From contig JAFZZK010000020.1 in the NCBI GenBank assembly GCA_017615795.1, positions 29,155 through 93,154 on the forward strand: a stretch of DNA of 64,000 bases. The letters run 5' to 3'. The stretch is from Bacteroidales bacterium. Its GTDB lineage: Bacteria; Bacteroidota; Bacteroidia; Bacteroidales; WCHB1-69. Every line of letters begins with the position of its first letter. Position 1 is the stretch's first letter. The notes beneath the pieces are model-generated. The model ran no database searches, had not been told where the DNA came from, and was given only the letters and a program-made list of their open reading frames with translations. The translations under genes were made by a program, and so were the position numbers. This document shows, piece after piece, positions 35,361 to 43,254 of this stretch.

Positions 35361-35768
35361 TTAGTATTCCATAATGGGGTCAAGTCCTTTGGCGAACTCA
35401 ATCATCTTCTCCAATTCGGAGACAGAAGGCACACGATTGCAGAGATTCTTGGCAGCGTTCACCTCTTCCAGCTTGGGCTGCAGATTGGCGGGCACGCGGT
35501 GACGGAACTCCTTGACTGTGTCCACGCCGGCAGCCTCCAACAGTTCTGCAAACTGGCCGGCAATACCCTTCACGCGGAAAAGGTCGGAATGGTTGGTCCA
35601 TTTCAGGATGAGTTTTTCGCTGATTTCCGTCTGCTCTGCCAATTTGGCACGACCAGATTTCTTTGCGCACTGTTTGAGCAAATCGTCCGTGGTCATAATG
35701 CCCACTGCATTCAGTTTCTGTTGGTAAACATCGCCAACGCCCTCAATTTGTTCGATTTTGTAAGCCAT
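35361..35768 (-). CDS. DUF4332 helix-hairpin-helix protein
   Basis: 135 residues. The start KIEQIEGVGDVYQQKLNAVGI is a helix-hairpin-helix unit, and a second one is DLFRVKGIAGQFAELLEAAGVDTV, the tandem layout of DUF4332. Such small proteins may bind nucleic acid non-specifically; no enzymatic motif is present. It is a single gene with a promoter box at 35858-35865 and a terminator at 35295-35340. Confidence 0.85.
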   Translation of the reverse strand: MAYKIEQIEGVGDVYQQKLNAVGIMTTDDLLKQCAKKSGRAKLAEQTEISEKLILKWTNHSDLFRVKGIAGQFAELLEAAGVDTVKEFRHRVPANLQPKLEEVNAAKNLCNRVPSVSELEKMIEFAKGLDPIMEY

Positions 35769-35857
35769 AGTAGTAAAATTACATTATTTATTATAAGCAA
35801 CGCCTACTCTTTTCCGGATTTTCGGCTTCCTCCGCTTTTTTTATAAGATTCAGGCTG

Positions 35858-35865
35858 CAAAGATA
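35858..35865 (-). promoter_or_regulatory. -7 box for the DUF4332 gene
   Basis: The minus strand reads TATCTTTG, 89 bases upstream of the ATG at 35768. Confidence 0.5.
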
Positions 35866-35962
35866 AATAAAATACTTGTAAACTGCATCCTTCATAAAAA
35901 CATAAAAAAACAACTTTTTTGAAAAAAAATTCAAGAATGTGCCGAGGCGAATATTTTTTTTC

Positions 35963-35970
35963 TATTTTTG
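35963..35970 (+). promoter_or_regulatory. -7 box for the SPFH-RHH-sialidase run
   Basis: TATTTTTG lies 64 bases upstream of the ATG at 36035, so the longer frame from 35939 is unlikely to be translated. Confidence 0.55.
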
Positions 35971-36034
35971 CAACCGATATCATTTTGATATCATTTTAAC
36001 GCAACTAATATCTAACACCTTAAAAATCACCACA

Positions 36035-37066
36035 ATGAAAACTCAAGAATTTATCAAAACCCCCACTGCGAAGAACAATGGTTTCTTGCATCTGTTTCTC
36101 AACCTCGTCATGTTGGCCGCTTTCATCCTCATCATCGTCGGGTTGGCGAAGCTCGACTGTATGACCCGGACGGTTGTCACGCCCGGCAACCTTGGGGAGT
36201 TAGTCGCCTCCACACTCAACAACACACCTGCTCCTTCCGAGCCCACTGGTTGGATAGCACTACCCATTGCTTTGGGATTCATTTTCACGTTCCTCTACAT
36301 CCTCCATTTGGCCGGTTTCTTCATCGTGCAACCCAACCAATCAAGGGTGCTGACTTTCTTCGGCAAGTACGACGGGACGGTCAAGGAAAACGGTTTCATG
36401 TGGATGAACCCCTTCTATCACAAGGAGAAGCTCTCTTTGCGTGCCAGCAACATGGACGTGGAGCCCATCAAGGTGAACGACAAGAGCGGCAACCCCATCA
36501 TGATCGGGTTAGTGTTGGTATGGAAGATTGCGGACACTTACAAGGCCTGTTTTGAAATCGACTCGGACTTCACCGTGACCACCACACCGACCCATTCCGC
36601 AGCGGTCAAGAATTTCAATTCGTTTGTGCGCGTGCAGAGTGATGCTGCCCTGCGCATGGTGGCCGGGCAATACGCTTACGACAACATGGACAAGGAGGAC
36701 ACTGGGATCACGTTGCGTTCGGGCGGCGAAGAGATCAACGAGCGTTTAGAGGACGAGTTGCGCAGCCGTCTTTCCATCGCCGGCATTGAGGTTGTAGAGG
36801 CTCGCATCAACTATTTGGCATACGCCGCCGAGATTGCCAGCGTCATGCTGCGCCGTCAGCAGGCCGACGCCATCATCTCCGCCCGCGAGAAGATTGTAGA
36901 AGGTGCCGTCTCCATGGTCGACCTCGCCCTCAAGAAGCTGTCTGAGGATCACATTGTCGAATTGGACGAGGAGCGCAAGGCCGCGATGGTCTCAAACCTT
37001 CTGGTCGTGCTCTGCGCCGACGAGTCTGCCGCCCCAGTCATCAATACGGGCACCCTTTACCAATAG
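36035..37066 (+). CDS. SPFH/Band-7 membrane protein
   Basis: 343 residues. Two hydrophobic segments near the N-terminus (about 18-36 and 70-95) are followed by an SPFH domain: FIVQPNQSRVLTFFGKYDGTVKENGFMW, LSLRASNMDVEPIKVNDKSGNPIMI, VVWKI-like LVLVWKIADTYKACFEID, and EELRSRLSIAGIEVVEARINYLAYA with a helical tail containing AEIASVMLRRQQADAIISAREKIVEGAV. SPFH proteins form membrane microdomain scaffolds and often regulate proteases. Downstream after about 24 bases is a small ribbon-helix-helix protein, a pairing also seen elsewhere in bacteria. Confidence 0.88.
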   Translation: MKTQEFIKTPTAKNNGFLHLFLNLVMLAAFILIIVGLAKLDCMTRTVVTPGNLGELVASTLNNTPAPSEPTGWIALPIALGFIFTFLYILHLAGFFIVQPNQSRVLTFFGKYDGTVKENGFMWMNPFYHKEKLSLRASNMDVEPIKVNDKSGNPIMIGLVLVWKIADTYKACFEIDSDFTVTTTPTHSAAVKNFNSFVRVQSDAALRMVAGQYAYDNMDKEDTGITLRSGGEEINERLEDELRSRLSIAGIEVVEARINYLAYAAEIASVMLRRQQADAIISAREKIVEGAVSMVDLALKKLSEDHIVELDEERKAAMVSNLLVVLCADESAAPVINTGTLYQ

Positions 37067-37090
37067 GCCACCCGCTTACCGAGTGCAATT

Positions 37091-37276
37091 ATGAAAAAGA
37101 GTTTTGCATTACGGATTGACACGGAGTTGATGACAGCCGTTGAAAGATGGGCTTCCGACGAGTTCCGCAGTACCAACGGACAGATTGAGTGGATACTGTC
37201 GGAAGCCCTCAAAAAGGCTAGACGTCATCCCAAGAAATCCGACGCACCCCCAAATACCGAAACGGATGAGGAATAG
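37091..37276 (+). CDS. Arc-like ribbon-helix-helix protein
   Basis: 61 residues. KKSFALRIDTELMTAVERWASDEFRSTNGQIEWILSEALK fits an Arc/MetJ ribbon-helix-helix: a short beta-strand (FALRID) and two helices. The C-terminus is polar and acidic. It is likely a dimeric DNA-binding protein, though small RHH proteins next to SPFH genes may have another partner role. Its last 11 bases overlap the start of the sialidase gene (ATG at 37266), so translation of the two is probably coupled. Confidence 0.78.
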   Translation: MKKSFALRIDTELMTAVERWASDEFRSTNGQIEWILSEALKKARRHPKKSDAPPNTETDEE

Positions 37277-38366
37277 CATATTTCTTGTAGTATTTTTCAG
37301 CCTTGTCGCCATCGGCATACGACCGACGGAGGCGCAAGACTACCGGCAGCGGCTCTATGCGCCAGGCGACTACGGCTCGCGCAACTGGCGCATTCCAGCC
37401 ATCCGCGCCCTGCCCGACAGCTCACTGTTAGTGGTCAACGACCGGCGCAAATACAACGAGGGCGACCTGCCAGAGGACATCGACATCGTGGCGCGCCGCA
37501 GCACCGACAACGGGCGCAGCTGGAGCGAGCCGGTCACCATCGCCAAGGGCACGGGGCGCGGGCACGGCTACGGCGACCCTGCATTGGTCACCACCTTGCA
37601 GGGGGAAGTCATCTGCGCCTTCGCAGGCAGCAACGGCTTCTTTGCCTCCACCGAGGAGAATCCCATCCGCACCTTCATCGCCCGCAGCTCCGACGGCGGA
37701 CGCACATGGAGCAAGCCCGAAGACATCACCGCCCAAATATGGGGCAGCAAAGCCCTCAACCCCGACTGCCGGAGGTACGAGGGGGGCTTCTGCGCCTCCG
37801 GCAACGGCCTGCTCCTCACCCGCGGTCCACATGCAGGGCGCATACTCTTTGCCACCGCCCTCTGCCGCGACCACCGCGAGGTGGACAACTTCGTGCTTTA
37901 TTCCGACGACAACGGCCACACATGGCAGGTTTCCCATCTTGCCTACCGGGGCGGCGACGAGGCCAAGATGGTGGAGCTCTCCGACGGGCGCATCCTGTTG
38001 AGCGTCAGGCAGAATGGTCCTCGCGGCTACAACATCTCCGAAGACGGGGGCGTCACGTGGGGCACCCAGGGCACCTGGCCCGAGATGACCACCAACGCCT
38101 GCAACGGGGACATCATCCGCGCGACACGAGGCAATCAGGAGGTTCTCCTCCACTCCATCACGAACTCTATGAAGCGCGAGAACGTCAGCATCTTTGTCAG
38201 CTACGATGAGGGCAAGAGCTGGTGCAACCCCAAGACACTCTGTCCCGGCAAGTCTGTCTATTCCTCCCTAACCCTGCTCCCCGACGGCACCATCGGTGCC
38301 TATATTGAGGAGAGCACCTTAAAGGGCTGCGAACTCTGGTATATCAACTTGCCGTTCGATTGGTAA
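37266..38366 (+). CDS. Exo-sialidase, GH33
   Basis: 366 residues from the ATG at 37266, which yields a signal peptide (MRNSIFLVVFFSLVAIGIRPTEA). The RIP motif holds the first arginine (Arg42 in WRIPAI). The acid/base Asp is probably Asp71 in LPEDIDIV. Five Asp boxes are visible: STDNGRSW, SSDGGRTW, SDDNGHTW, SEDGGVTW and SYDEGKSW. The nucleophile Tyr likely lies in IGAYIEES. The family releases terminal sialic acid from host glycans. No T9SS domain or lipobox is seen, so it is probably periplasmic or released. It is translationally coupled to the RHH gene. No nan operon is nearby. Confidence 0.88.
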   Translation: MRNSIFLVVFFSLVAIGIRPTEAQDYRQRLYAPGDYGSRNWRIPAIRALPDSSLLVVNDRRKYNEGDLPEDIDIVARRSTDNGRSWSEPVTIAKGTGRGHGYGDPALVTTLQGEVICAFAGSNGFFASTEENPIRTFIARSSDGGRTWSKPEDITAQIWGSKALNPDCRRYEGGFCASGNGLLLTRGPHAGRILFATALCRDHREVDNFVLYSDDNGHTWQVSHLAYRGGDEAKMVELSDGRILLSVRQNGPRGYNISEDGGVTWGTQGTWPEMTTNACNGDIIRATRGNQEVLLHSITNSMKRENVSIFVSYDEGKSWCNPKTLCPGKSVYSSLTLLPDGTIGAYIEESTLKGCELWYINLPFDW

Positions 38367-38402
38367 ATATTTTCAAACACGTTATTCAGAACAACAAATT
38401 AT

Positions 38403-39044
38403 ATGGCAGACAATTATTTGGAATCCAAGATGGAAGAGCTGCGGCAGGCTGGACAGCGCAAAGCAGCCGCCAAGGGCACACCGCGCACACTCGACACCCT
38501 GCTGACCCGGAACCGCAGCTTCCGTGGCTATGACAAGAAAGTTGTAGTCACACACGACACCCTCACGAAGATTGTGGCGGTGAACACCAAGATTCCCAGT
38601 GCCCGCAACCAGCAGGTGCTGCGCTTCAAGTTAGTCACACGCGACAGCGGCGCCGAAAAGGTGTTGGAGAACATCAAGTTAGGCGGAGCTTTGCCTGAGT
38701 TGCACCTACCCTTCCCTGGCACAGAGCCTGAGGCCTTCATCATCATCTGCAGCACCATACCCGAAAACAAACTCGTGGACATTGACATGGGCATCTCTGC
38801 GCAAAGCATGCTGCTGCGCGCCGTGGAGATGGGGCTCAACGGCATCATCATCGGGGCTTTCAACAAGGCCACCATCATAAAAGAATTCGGGTTGGAACTG
38901 GAGCCGCTGCTCATCATCGCCATCGGCAAGGGGGCGGAAGATATCCGCCTCAAGCCCATTTCAGAAGGCGAAGACCAGAAATACTATCGCGAAGAGGGCA
39001 TTCACTATGTACCCAAACTGAGAGCTGAGGACCTTATCCTTTAG
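38403..39044 (+). CDS. Nitroreductase-family FMN protein
   Basis: 213 residues. RTLDTLLTRNRSFRGYDKK is the Arg-Ser-x-Arg FMN-binding opening. Then come IPSARNQQVLRFKLV, the GMGISAQSMLLRAVEMGLNG-like segment (MGISAQSMLLRAVEMGL), and LEPLLIIAIGKGAE near the end. NAD(P)H-dependent FMN reductases of this kind act on nitro compounds or quinones; the physiological substrate cannot be inferred. It is a stand-alone gene convergent with the esterase at 39052. Confidence 0.85.
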   Translation: MADNYLESKMEELRQAGQRKAAAKGTPRTLDTLLTRNRSFRGYDKKVVVTHDTLTKIVAVNTKIPSARNQQVLRFKLVTRDSGAEKVLENIKLGGALPELHLPFPGTEPEAFIIICSTIPENKLVDIDMGISAQSMLLRAVEMGLNGIIIGAFNKATIIKEFGLELEPLLIIAIGKGAEDIRLKPISEGEDQKYYREEGIHYVPKLRAEDLIL

Positions 39045-39051
39045 ATCCCTT

Positions 39052-40155
39052 TTACCTCACTTTGATTTTCTGGCCTAACGAAAGGATGCTCGTCTCCTTG
39101 ATGTGATTCAGGCGACAGAGCTTTTCCACGGTTGTGTGGTATTTCTTGGCAATGGCATACAATGTGTCGCCCTTTTTCACGACATGAACCGTAGTTTTCT
39201 TGTCCGCGTGAGTCGTCGGTTTGGGCTTCTCTTGCACCACTTCATTGGCGATCTTGGCCAAGGAGTCGTTTGTTGTGACTGCACTATTGTCGCCATCGTC
39301 GGATTTATTGGCATCTTGGGAAATCGACTGTGCCGGGGCACTGCCGCGACCGCTTTTCACCGTGATCTTGTTGGCCGAGCGGTCTATGTCCTGATAGGCC
39401 TTGCCGAGCGTGGTGACGGTGATGTCGACATCCTTGTTCAGTTTCCGTTCCTTGCGGTTATGGCTCAACAGCCACTGGTACGTTTCCGGCACATAGAAAA
39501 CCTTGGCAAGTTGGGAGTGGTTATATCCTGGAATCTTGTCGAATCGCAGGAGTTTCGTACTTCCGCATTTTTTCATGGCATCCACAACAACCTGCGATTG
39601 GCTGAGGGGCACAGCCTTGTCGGCGGTGCCATGCATAATCCAGAACGGCAAGGTGTTGAGGCCACAGACATCGCCTCTCGACTTTCCGCCGCACAAGGCC
39701 ATGGCCGCCGCAAACTTGTCGGGATATTTCGACACAAGGTCGAAGGTCCCATAGCCGCCCTGGCTCATGCCAATGACATAAATGCGGTCGGTGTCCATCT
39801 CGAAACGGTCCTGCACCCACTGCAACACATTCATAATCTTGTCCGGATTCCACGGGCTGCCCGGATTCTGCGGGGCAATAATCAAAGCATCAATGTCGCG
39901 CCCCATAGAAATGGCATCCAAGCAGCCATACTTGCGCACGCGGTTCAGGTCGGTGCCGCAAAGGCTGTGCCCATGGAGAAACAGGATGACGGGCATCTCG
40001 CTCTTCTTCTCCGCATAATCGTCGGGAGTGGAAATCCAGAAATTATAACCGTTGTTCACTACATTGTAATAGGAGGTGAACGTATATTCCGTCTGAGCAA
40101 AAACAGACATGGACAAGATCATTGTCCCTAACAGTGTCAATATTTTTTTCATCAT
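39052..40155 (-). CDS. Secreted alpha/beta esterase fused to a LysM domain
   Basis: 367 residues. A signal peptide (ILTLLGTMILSMSVFAQ) precedes a dienelactone/PHB-depolymerase-like hydrolase: VILFLHGHSLCGTDLN (oxyanion region), IYVIGMSQGGYGTFDL with the nucleophile Ser in GMSQGG, IMHGTADKAVPL (acid), and GYNHSQLAK (His). After a Ser/Lys-rich linker (about 255-320) a LysM module closes the protein (VHVVKKGDTLYAIAKKYHTT...GQKIKVR). LysM should tie the enzyme to peptidoglycan. This domain pairing is unusual for feruloyl or lactone esterases. It is the last of a five-gene minus-strand run. Confidence 0.83.
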   Translation of the reverse strand: MMKKILTLLGTMILSMSVFAQTEYTFTSYYNVVNNGYNFWISTPDDYAEKKSEMPVILFLHGHSLCGTDLNRVRKYGCLDAISMGRDIDALIIAPQNPGSPWNPDKIMNVLQWVQDRFEMDTDRIYVIGMSQGGYGTFDLVSKYPDKFAAAMALCGGKSRGDVCGLNTLPFWIMHGTADKAVPLSQSQVVVDAMKKCGSTKLLRFDKIPGYNHSQLAKVFYVPETYQWLLSHNRKERKLNKDVDITVTTLGKAYQDIDRSANKITVKSGRGSAPAQSISQDANKSDDGDNSAVTTNDSLAKIANEVVQEKPKPTTHADKKTTVHVVKKGDTLYAIAKKYHTTVEKLCRLNHIKETSILSLGQKIKVR

Positions 40156-40185
40156 AATTTAAATTTCGGCATCACGCCGATATGT

Positions 40186-41220
40186 TCATTCTTTGGGTTT
40201 TTCTTTGTTGAAGAGAGCCTTGACCATCTTGGCCTCGACGCCCTCGGAATAGATTTCCATGTCGGGCGAAGGATTGAGTTTGATTGTAATGGCGTCGTCT
40301 GTACCTTCGACATCCTTATAGCCCACAATGGCATCGGAAGCAGCAATCACACTGGGCGAAATACGTGTGAAGACCATAAAGTCCGCCCAATTTGAGATGT
40401 CGTCCAGCGACTCATCCACTTGTATTTGCTTCCCATCGCGCAAAACCGCCACGGACTTGTCGCCCTTCTTGAGGAAATAGGCGATAAGATCCTGGTTGAT
40501 TTTCTGTCCATAGTTGCCTTTATATAGGTAGACGTACGTCTTGGCCACGCCTTTCTCATTGTAATTGACCGTTGAGCGGTGCTTCCCGCCGGCATCATAG
40601 AACTCCCAGTCGCCAATGCGTTTGCCCATACGGTAATCGCCCGTCACGGAAACATGTCCTTTGGGATAATAGGAGGTGGAACGTCCGTTGTGAACTCCAT
40701 TGAGGTAATTCTCCTCCAGACTAACCGAGCCATCGGTATAGAAAGACTTGTAGACCCCGCTTAGATGATTATTCACATAGTTCGACTCCTCAAGCAACAC
40801 ACCGGTCTCTTTGGAGAAAATCTTCCATGTGCCGGAACGCTTTCCCAGTGCATATTCCTCGATGGAAATCAGCTGGCCGTTGTTGGCGTAATAGTTCCAG
40901 ACGCCGTCTTTCTTCTGGTCGATGAAAACACCCTCAGACGCCTTGCGACCATTCTCATGGTAGATGACGGTCTTCACTTTATGAACACCCTGCAAAAACT
41001 CCGTGGTGCTCTTGGGTTTGCCGTTAGCGTGATAATAGTGAAACGTGCCGTATGGCACATTGTCCTTGAATTGCCCTTCATAGACCAGCTTGCCCTTCTC
41101 ATACTTTTTCCACACGCCCTGTTTCCGACCCTGAGCATCAGTCTTGTTGATGTTCACAGTGTCCTGGCCATACAATGAGATGGCGAAGAGACAGCCTATT
41201 AAGATGAGGATTCTTTTCAT
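40186..41220 (-). CDS. Secreted MORN-variant (YwqK-type) repeat protein
   Basis: 344 residues. A signal peptide (MKRILILIGCLFAISLYGQ) is followed by about eight MORN-variant repeats of roughly 22 residues with the G-x-W/Y-x-x-Y-x-x-x-G pattern (RKQGVWKKYEKGKLVYEG, KKDGVWNYYANNG, KRSGTWKIFSKETG, LSGVYKSFYTDG, KRIGDWEFYDAGG). The last 100 residues form a separate domain (ISNWADFMVFTRISPSVIAASD). Annotation pipelines often call such proteins YwqK-family antitoxins, but no toxin partner is present. A binding or scaffold role is more likely. The gap to glgB is 9 bases. Confidence 0.75.
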   Translation of the reverse strand: MKRILILIGCLFAISLYGQDTVNINKTDAQGRKQGVWKKYEKGKLVYEGQFKDNVPYGTFHYYHANGKPKSTTEFLQGVHKVKTVIYHENGRKASEGVFIDQKKDGVWNYYANNGQLISIEEYALGKRSGTWKIFSKETGVLLEESNYVNNHLSGVYKSFYTDGSVSLEENYLNGVHNGRSTSYYPKGHVSVTGDYRMGKRIGDWEFYDAGGKHRSTVNYNEKGVAKTYVYLYKGNYGQKINQDLIAYFLKKGDKSVAVLRDGKQIQVDESLDDISNWADFMVFTRISPSVIAASDAIVGYKDVEGTDDAITIKLNPSPDMEIYSEGVEAKMVKALFNKEKPKE

Positions 41221-41229
41221 TGTCGTTGT

Positions 41230-43224
41230 TTATTTACTATCCACATTTTTAAGGACGATGGCGCTGCGACTGGGCAGGTACAGCTTCAATCGGGGAAGGC
41301 CAGCACGCGCGGAGGAGCGGTACTCCATCGTCTCATCAATATTTCCAAAACCGTTGTACTTGGTCGAATCGCTGTCCAAGCAAATGGTATAACGGCCTTT
41401 TTTGCAAGTTATTTCATAGTCTGTAAAAGATTTCGCGGGATTGAAGTTGAACACAAACAGGCAAGGCCCGCGATGATAGGCCAGAATCAGGTCGCCATTA
41501 TTGTCGCAGCACTTCTCAGGCAGGTAGTCGAGGAGATTCTCGCTCTTCACGAGGTGTATCATGTCGGCGTCAAAGCGATTGAGCCCCGCGTACTTGAGCA
41601 GTTCGTCATCGGCGAGGTTCCATTGACGACGGGCATAGTGGCATGACCAGCCGTTGCCCTCGCGGGGAAAGTCGATCCACTCGGGGTGACCGAACTCATT
41701 GCCCATAAAGTTGAGATAGCCGCCCGACGCCAACGTCAGCGTCACCAAGCGGATCATCTTGTGCAGGGCGATGCCGCGGTCCACCGTCATATCGGGCGTA
41801 AGCACCGACATGGCCGTGTACATCTTGCTGTCGATCATGCGGAAGATGAGCGTCTTGTCGCCCACCAAAGCCTGGTCGTGGCATTCCACGTAGCTGATAG
41901 TCTGCTCCTCTCGGCGTTTGTCGGTCATGCGGAAATAAATGTCCCCCATGCCCCACTGCTCGTCGGAGAGCGTTTTGACCGTTTTGGTCCAATAGTCGGC
42001 GATACCCATCGACATGCGGAAATCGAAGCCGATGCCACCACGCTTGGTAGGGAAAGCCATTCCCGGCATGCCGCTCACGTCCTCGGCAATGGTCACTGCT
42101 TGCGGGGCGAGACCATGCACCAAGTTGTTGGCCATCGTCAGATAGGCCACTGCGTCTTCGTCCACATTGCCGTCGAAATACTGGGCATACTCCAAAAAGT
42201 CCACACCCAAGCCGTGGTTCATGTAGCACATGCTGGTAACACCGTCAAAACGGAAACCGTCGAAATGGAACTCCTGCAGCCAATATTTGAGGTTGGAGAA
42301 GAGGAACAGCAGCGTCTCTTGCTTGCCGTAGTCGAAACAGCGGGAGTTCCACACACGATGGTGCCCGCGCTCGCCGGAGTGGAAGTAGAGGTTGTCGCTG
42401 CCGTCAAAGCGGGAGAGACCTTCCTTCTCATTGGAGACAGAATGCGAGTGCACAATGTCGAGGATAACAGCGATACCCTCCCTGTGCGCCGTGTCAATGA
42501 GTTCCTTTAGTTCATCGGGTGTACCGAAACGCGAGGAGGGAGCAAAGAAGTTGGAAACTTGGTAGCCGAAAGAGCCGTAATAGGGGTGCTCTTGAATGGC
42601 CATAAGCTGTATCATATTGTATCCCAACTTTTTGATTCTTGGGATAACGGTCTCCTTAAATTCCCAGTAGGAGGCAACCTTGTCCTCCTGCGAAGACATG
42701 CCCACATGGGCCTCATAGATGAGCGGATGCGTCACTTTCGCGGGCGCGTCATATTTCCATTGATAGGGTGTTTCCGGCTCCCACACCTGGGCACAGAAGA
42801 CTTTGGTGGTATCGTCCTGCACCACACGGGTGGCGTATGCGGGCAGGCGTTCATCGGCACCGGAGCGCCACACCATCCAGAGCTTGTAGAGCATGCCGTG
42901 CTGCAAGGCAAAGTCAGGCAACTCTATCTCCCAGTCGCCGTTGCCGATGGGATGGAGTGCAAACTCGGGTTTCACCTGCCAACGGGAAAAGTCGCCATAC
43001 AGGTAGAGTTGCACGGCATTAGGTGCCTTCTCGCGAAACACCCAGCCATTCCCAGTGCGGTGCAGACCATAATAGAGATGGCCGTTGGCCATGTCAGACA
43101 ACGCACACTTGCCATCCGTAAACTCCAATTCACGGAGCACCGCACGCTGTTGCCGCTTCTGCAACGCTGCCGCATAGGGCTTGAGATACGGGTCGATTTT
43201 TACAAGTTCCGGGGTCTTTATCAT
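41230..43224 (-). CDS. glgB: 1,4-alpha-glucan branching enzyme, GH13_8 type
   Basis: 664 residues. An N-terminal CBM48 (GWVFREKAPNAVQLYLYGDFSRWQ) precedes the catalytic barrel: IYEAHVGMSSQEDKVASYWEF, DIVHSHSVSN, DGFRFDGVTSMCY with the nucleophile Asp, TIAEDVSGMPGMAF with the acid/base Glu, and YVECHDQALVGDKT near the third acid. The close match to eukaryotic-type motifs (VTSMxYxxHG, HSHxxxN) places it in GH13_8. It adds alpha-1,6 branches to glycogen. glgA and glgC are not in the window. It sits between secreted proteins in one run, which is odd for a cytoplasmic enzyme. Confidence 0.94.
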   Translation of the reverse strand: MIKTPELVKIDPYLKPYAAALQKRQQRAVLRELEFTDGKCALSDMANGHLYYGLHRTGNGWVFREKAPNAVQLYLYGDFSRWQVKPEFALHPIGNGDWEIELPDFALQHGMLYKLWMVWRSGADERLPAYATRVVQDDTTKVFCAQVWEPETPYQWKYDAPAKVTHPLIYEAHVGMSSQEDKVASYWEFKETVIPRIKKLGYNMIQLMAIQEHPYYGSFGYQVSNFFAPSSRFGTPDELKELIDTAHREGIAVILDIVHSHSVSNEKEGLSRFDGSDNLYFHSGERGHHRVWNSRCFDYGKQETLLFLFSNLKYWLQEFHFDGFRFDGVTSMCYMNHGLGVDFLEYAQYFDGNVDEDAVAYLTMANNLVHGLAPQAVTIAEDVSGMPGMAFPTKRGGIGFDFRMSMGIADYWTKTVKTLSDEQWGMGDIYFRMTDKRREEQTISYVECHDQALVGDKTLIFRMIDSKMYTAMSVLTPDMTVDRGIALHKMIRLVTLTLASGGYLNFMGNEFGHPEWIDFPREGNGWSCHYARRQWNLADDELLKYAGLNRFDADMIHLVKSENLLDYLPEKCCDNNGDLILAYHRGPCLFVFNFNPAKSFTDYEITCKKGRYTICLDSDSTKYNGFGNIDETMEYRSSARAGLPRLKLYLPSRSAIVLKNVDSK

Positions 43225-43254
43225 AATATCGGATCAACGATTTAGGCAGAACAA

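Noticed and set aside
37091-37276. Antitoxin of a type II toxin-antitoxin module
   Set aside because: The ribbon-helix-helix protein is followed by a sialidase and preceded by an SPFH gene; no small toxin ORF is adjacent.
40186-41220. YwqK-type antitoxin of a toxin-antitoxin pair
   Set aside because: The protein has a signal peptide and no toxin partner next to it; the label comes from MORN-variant repeats only.
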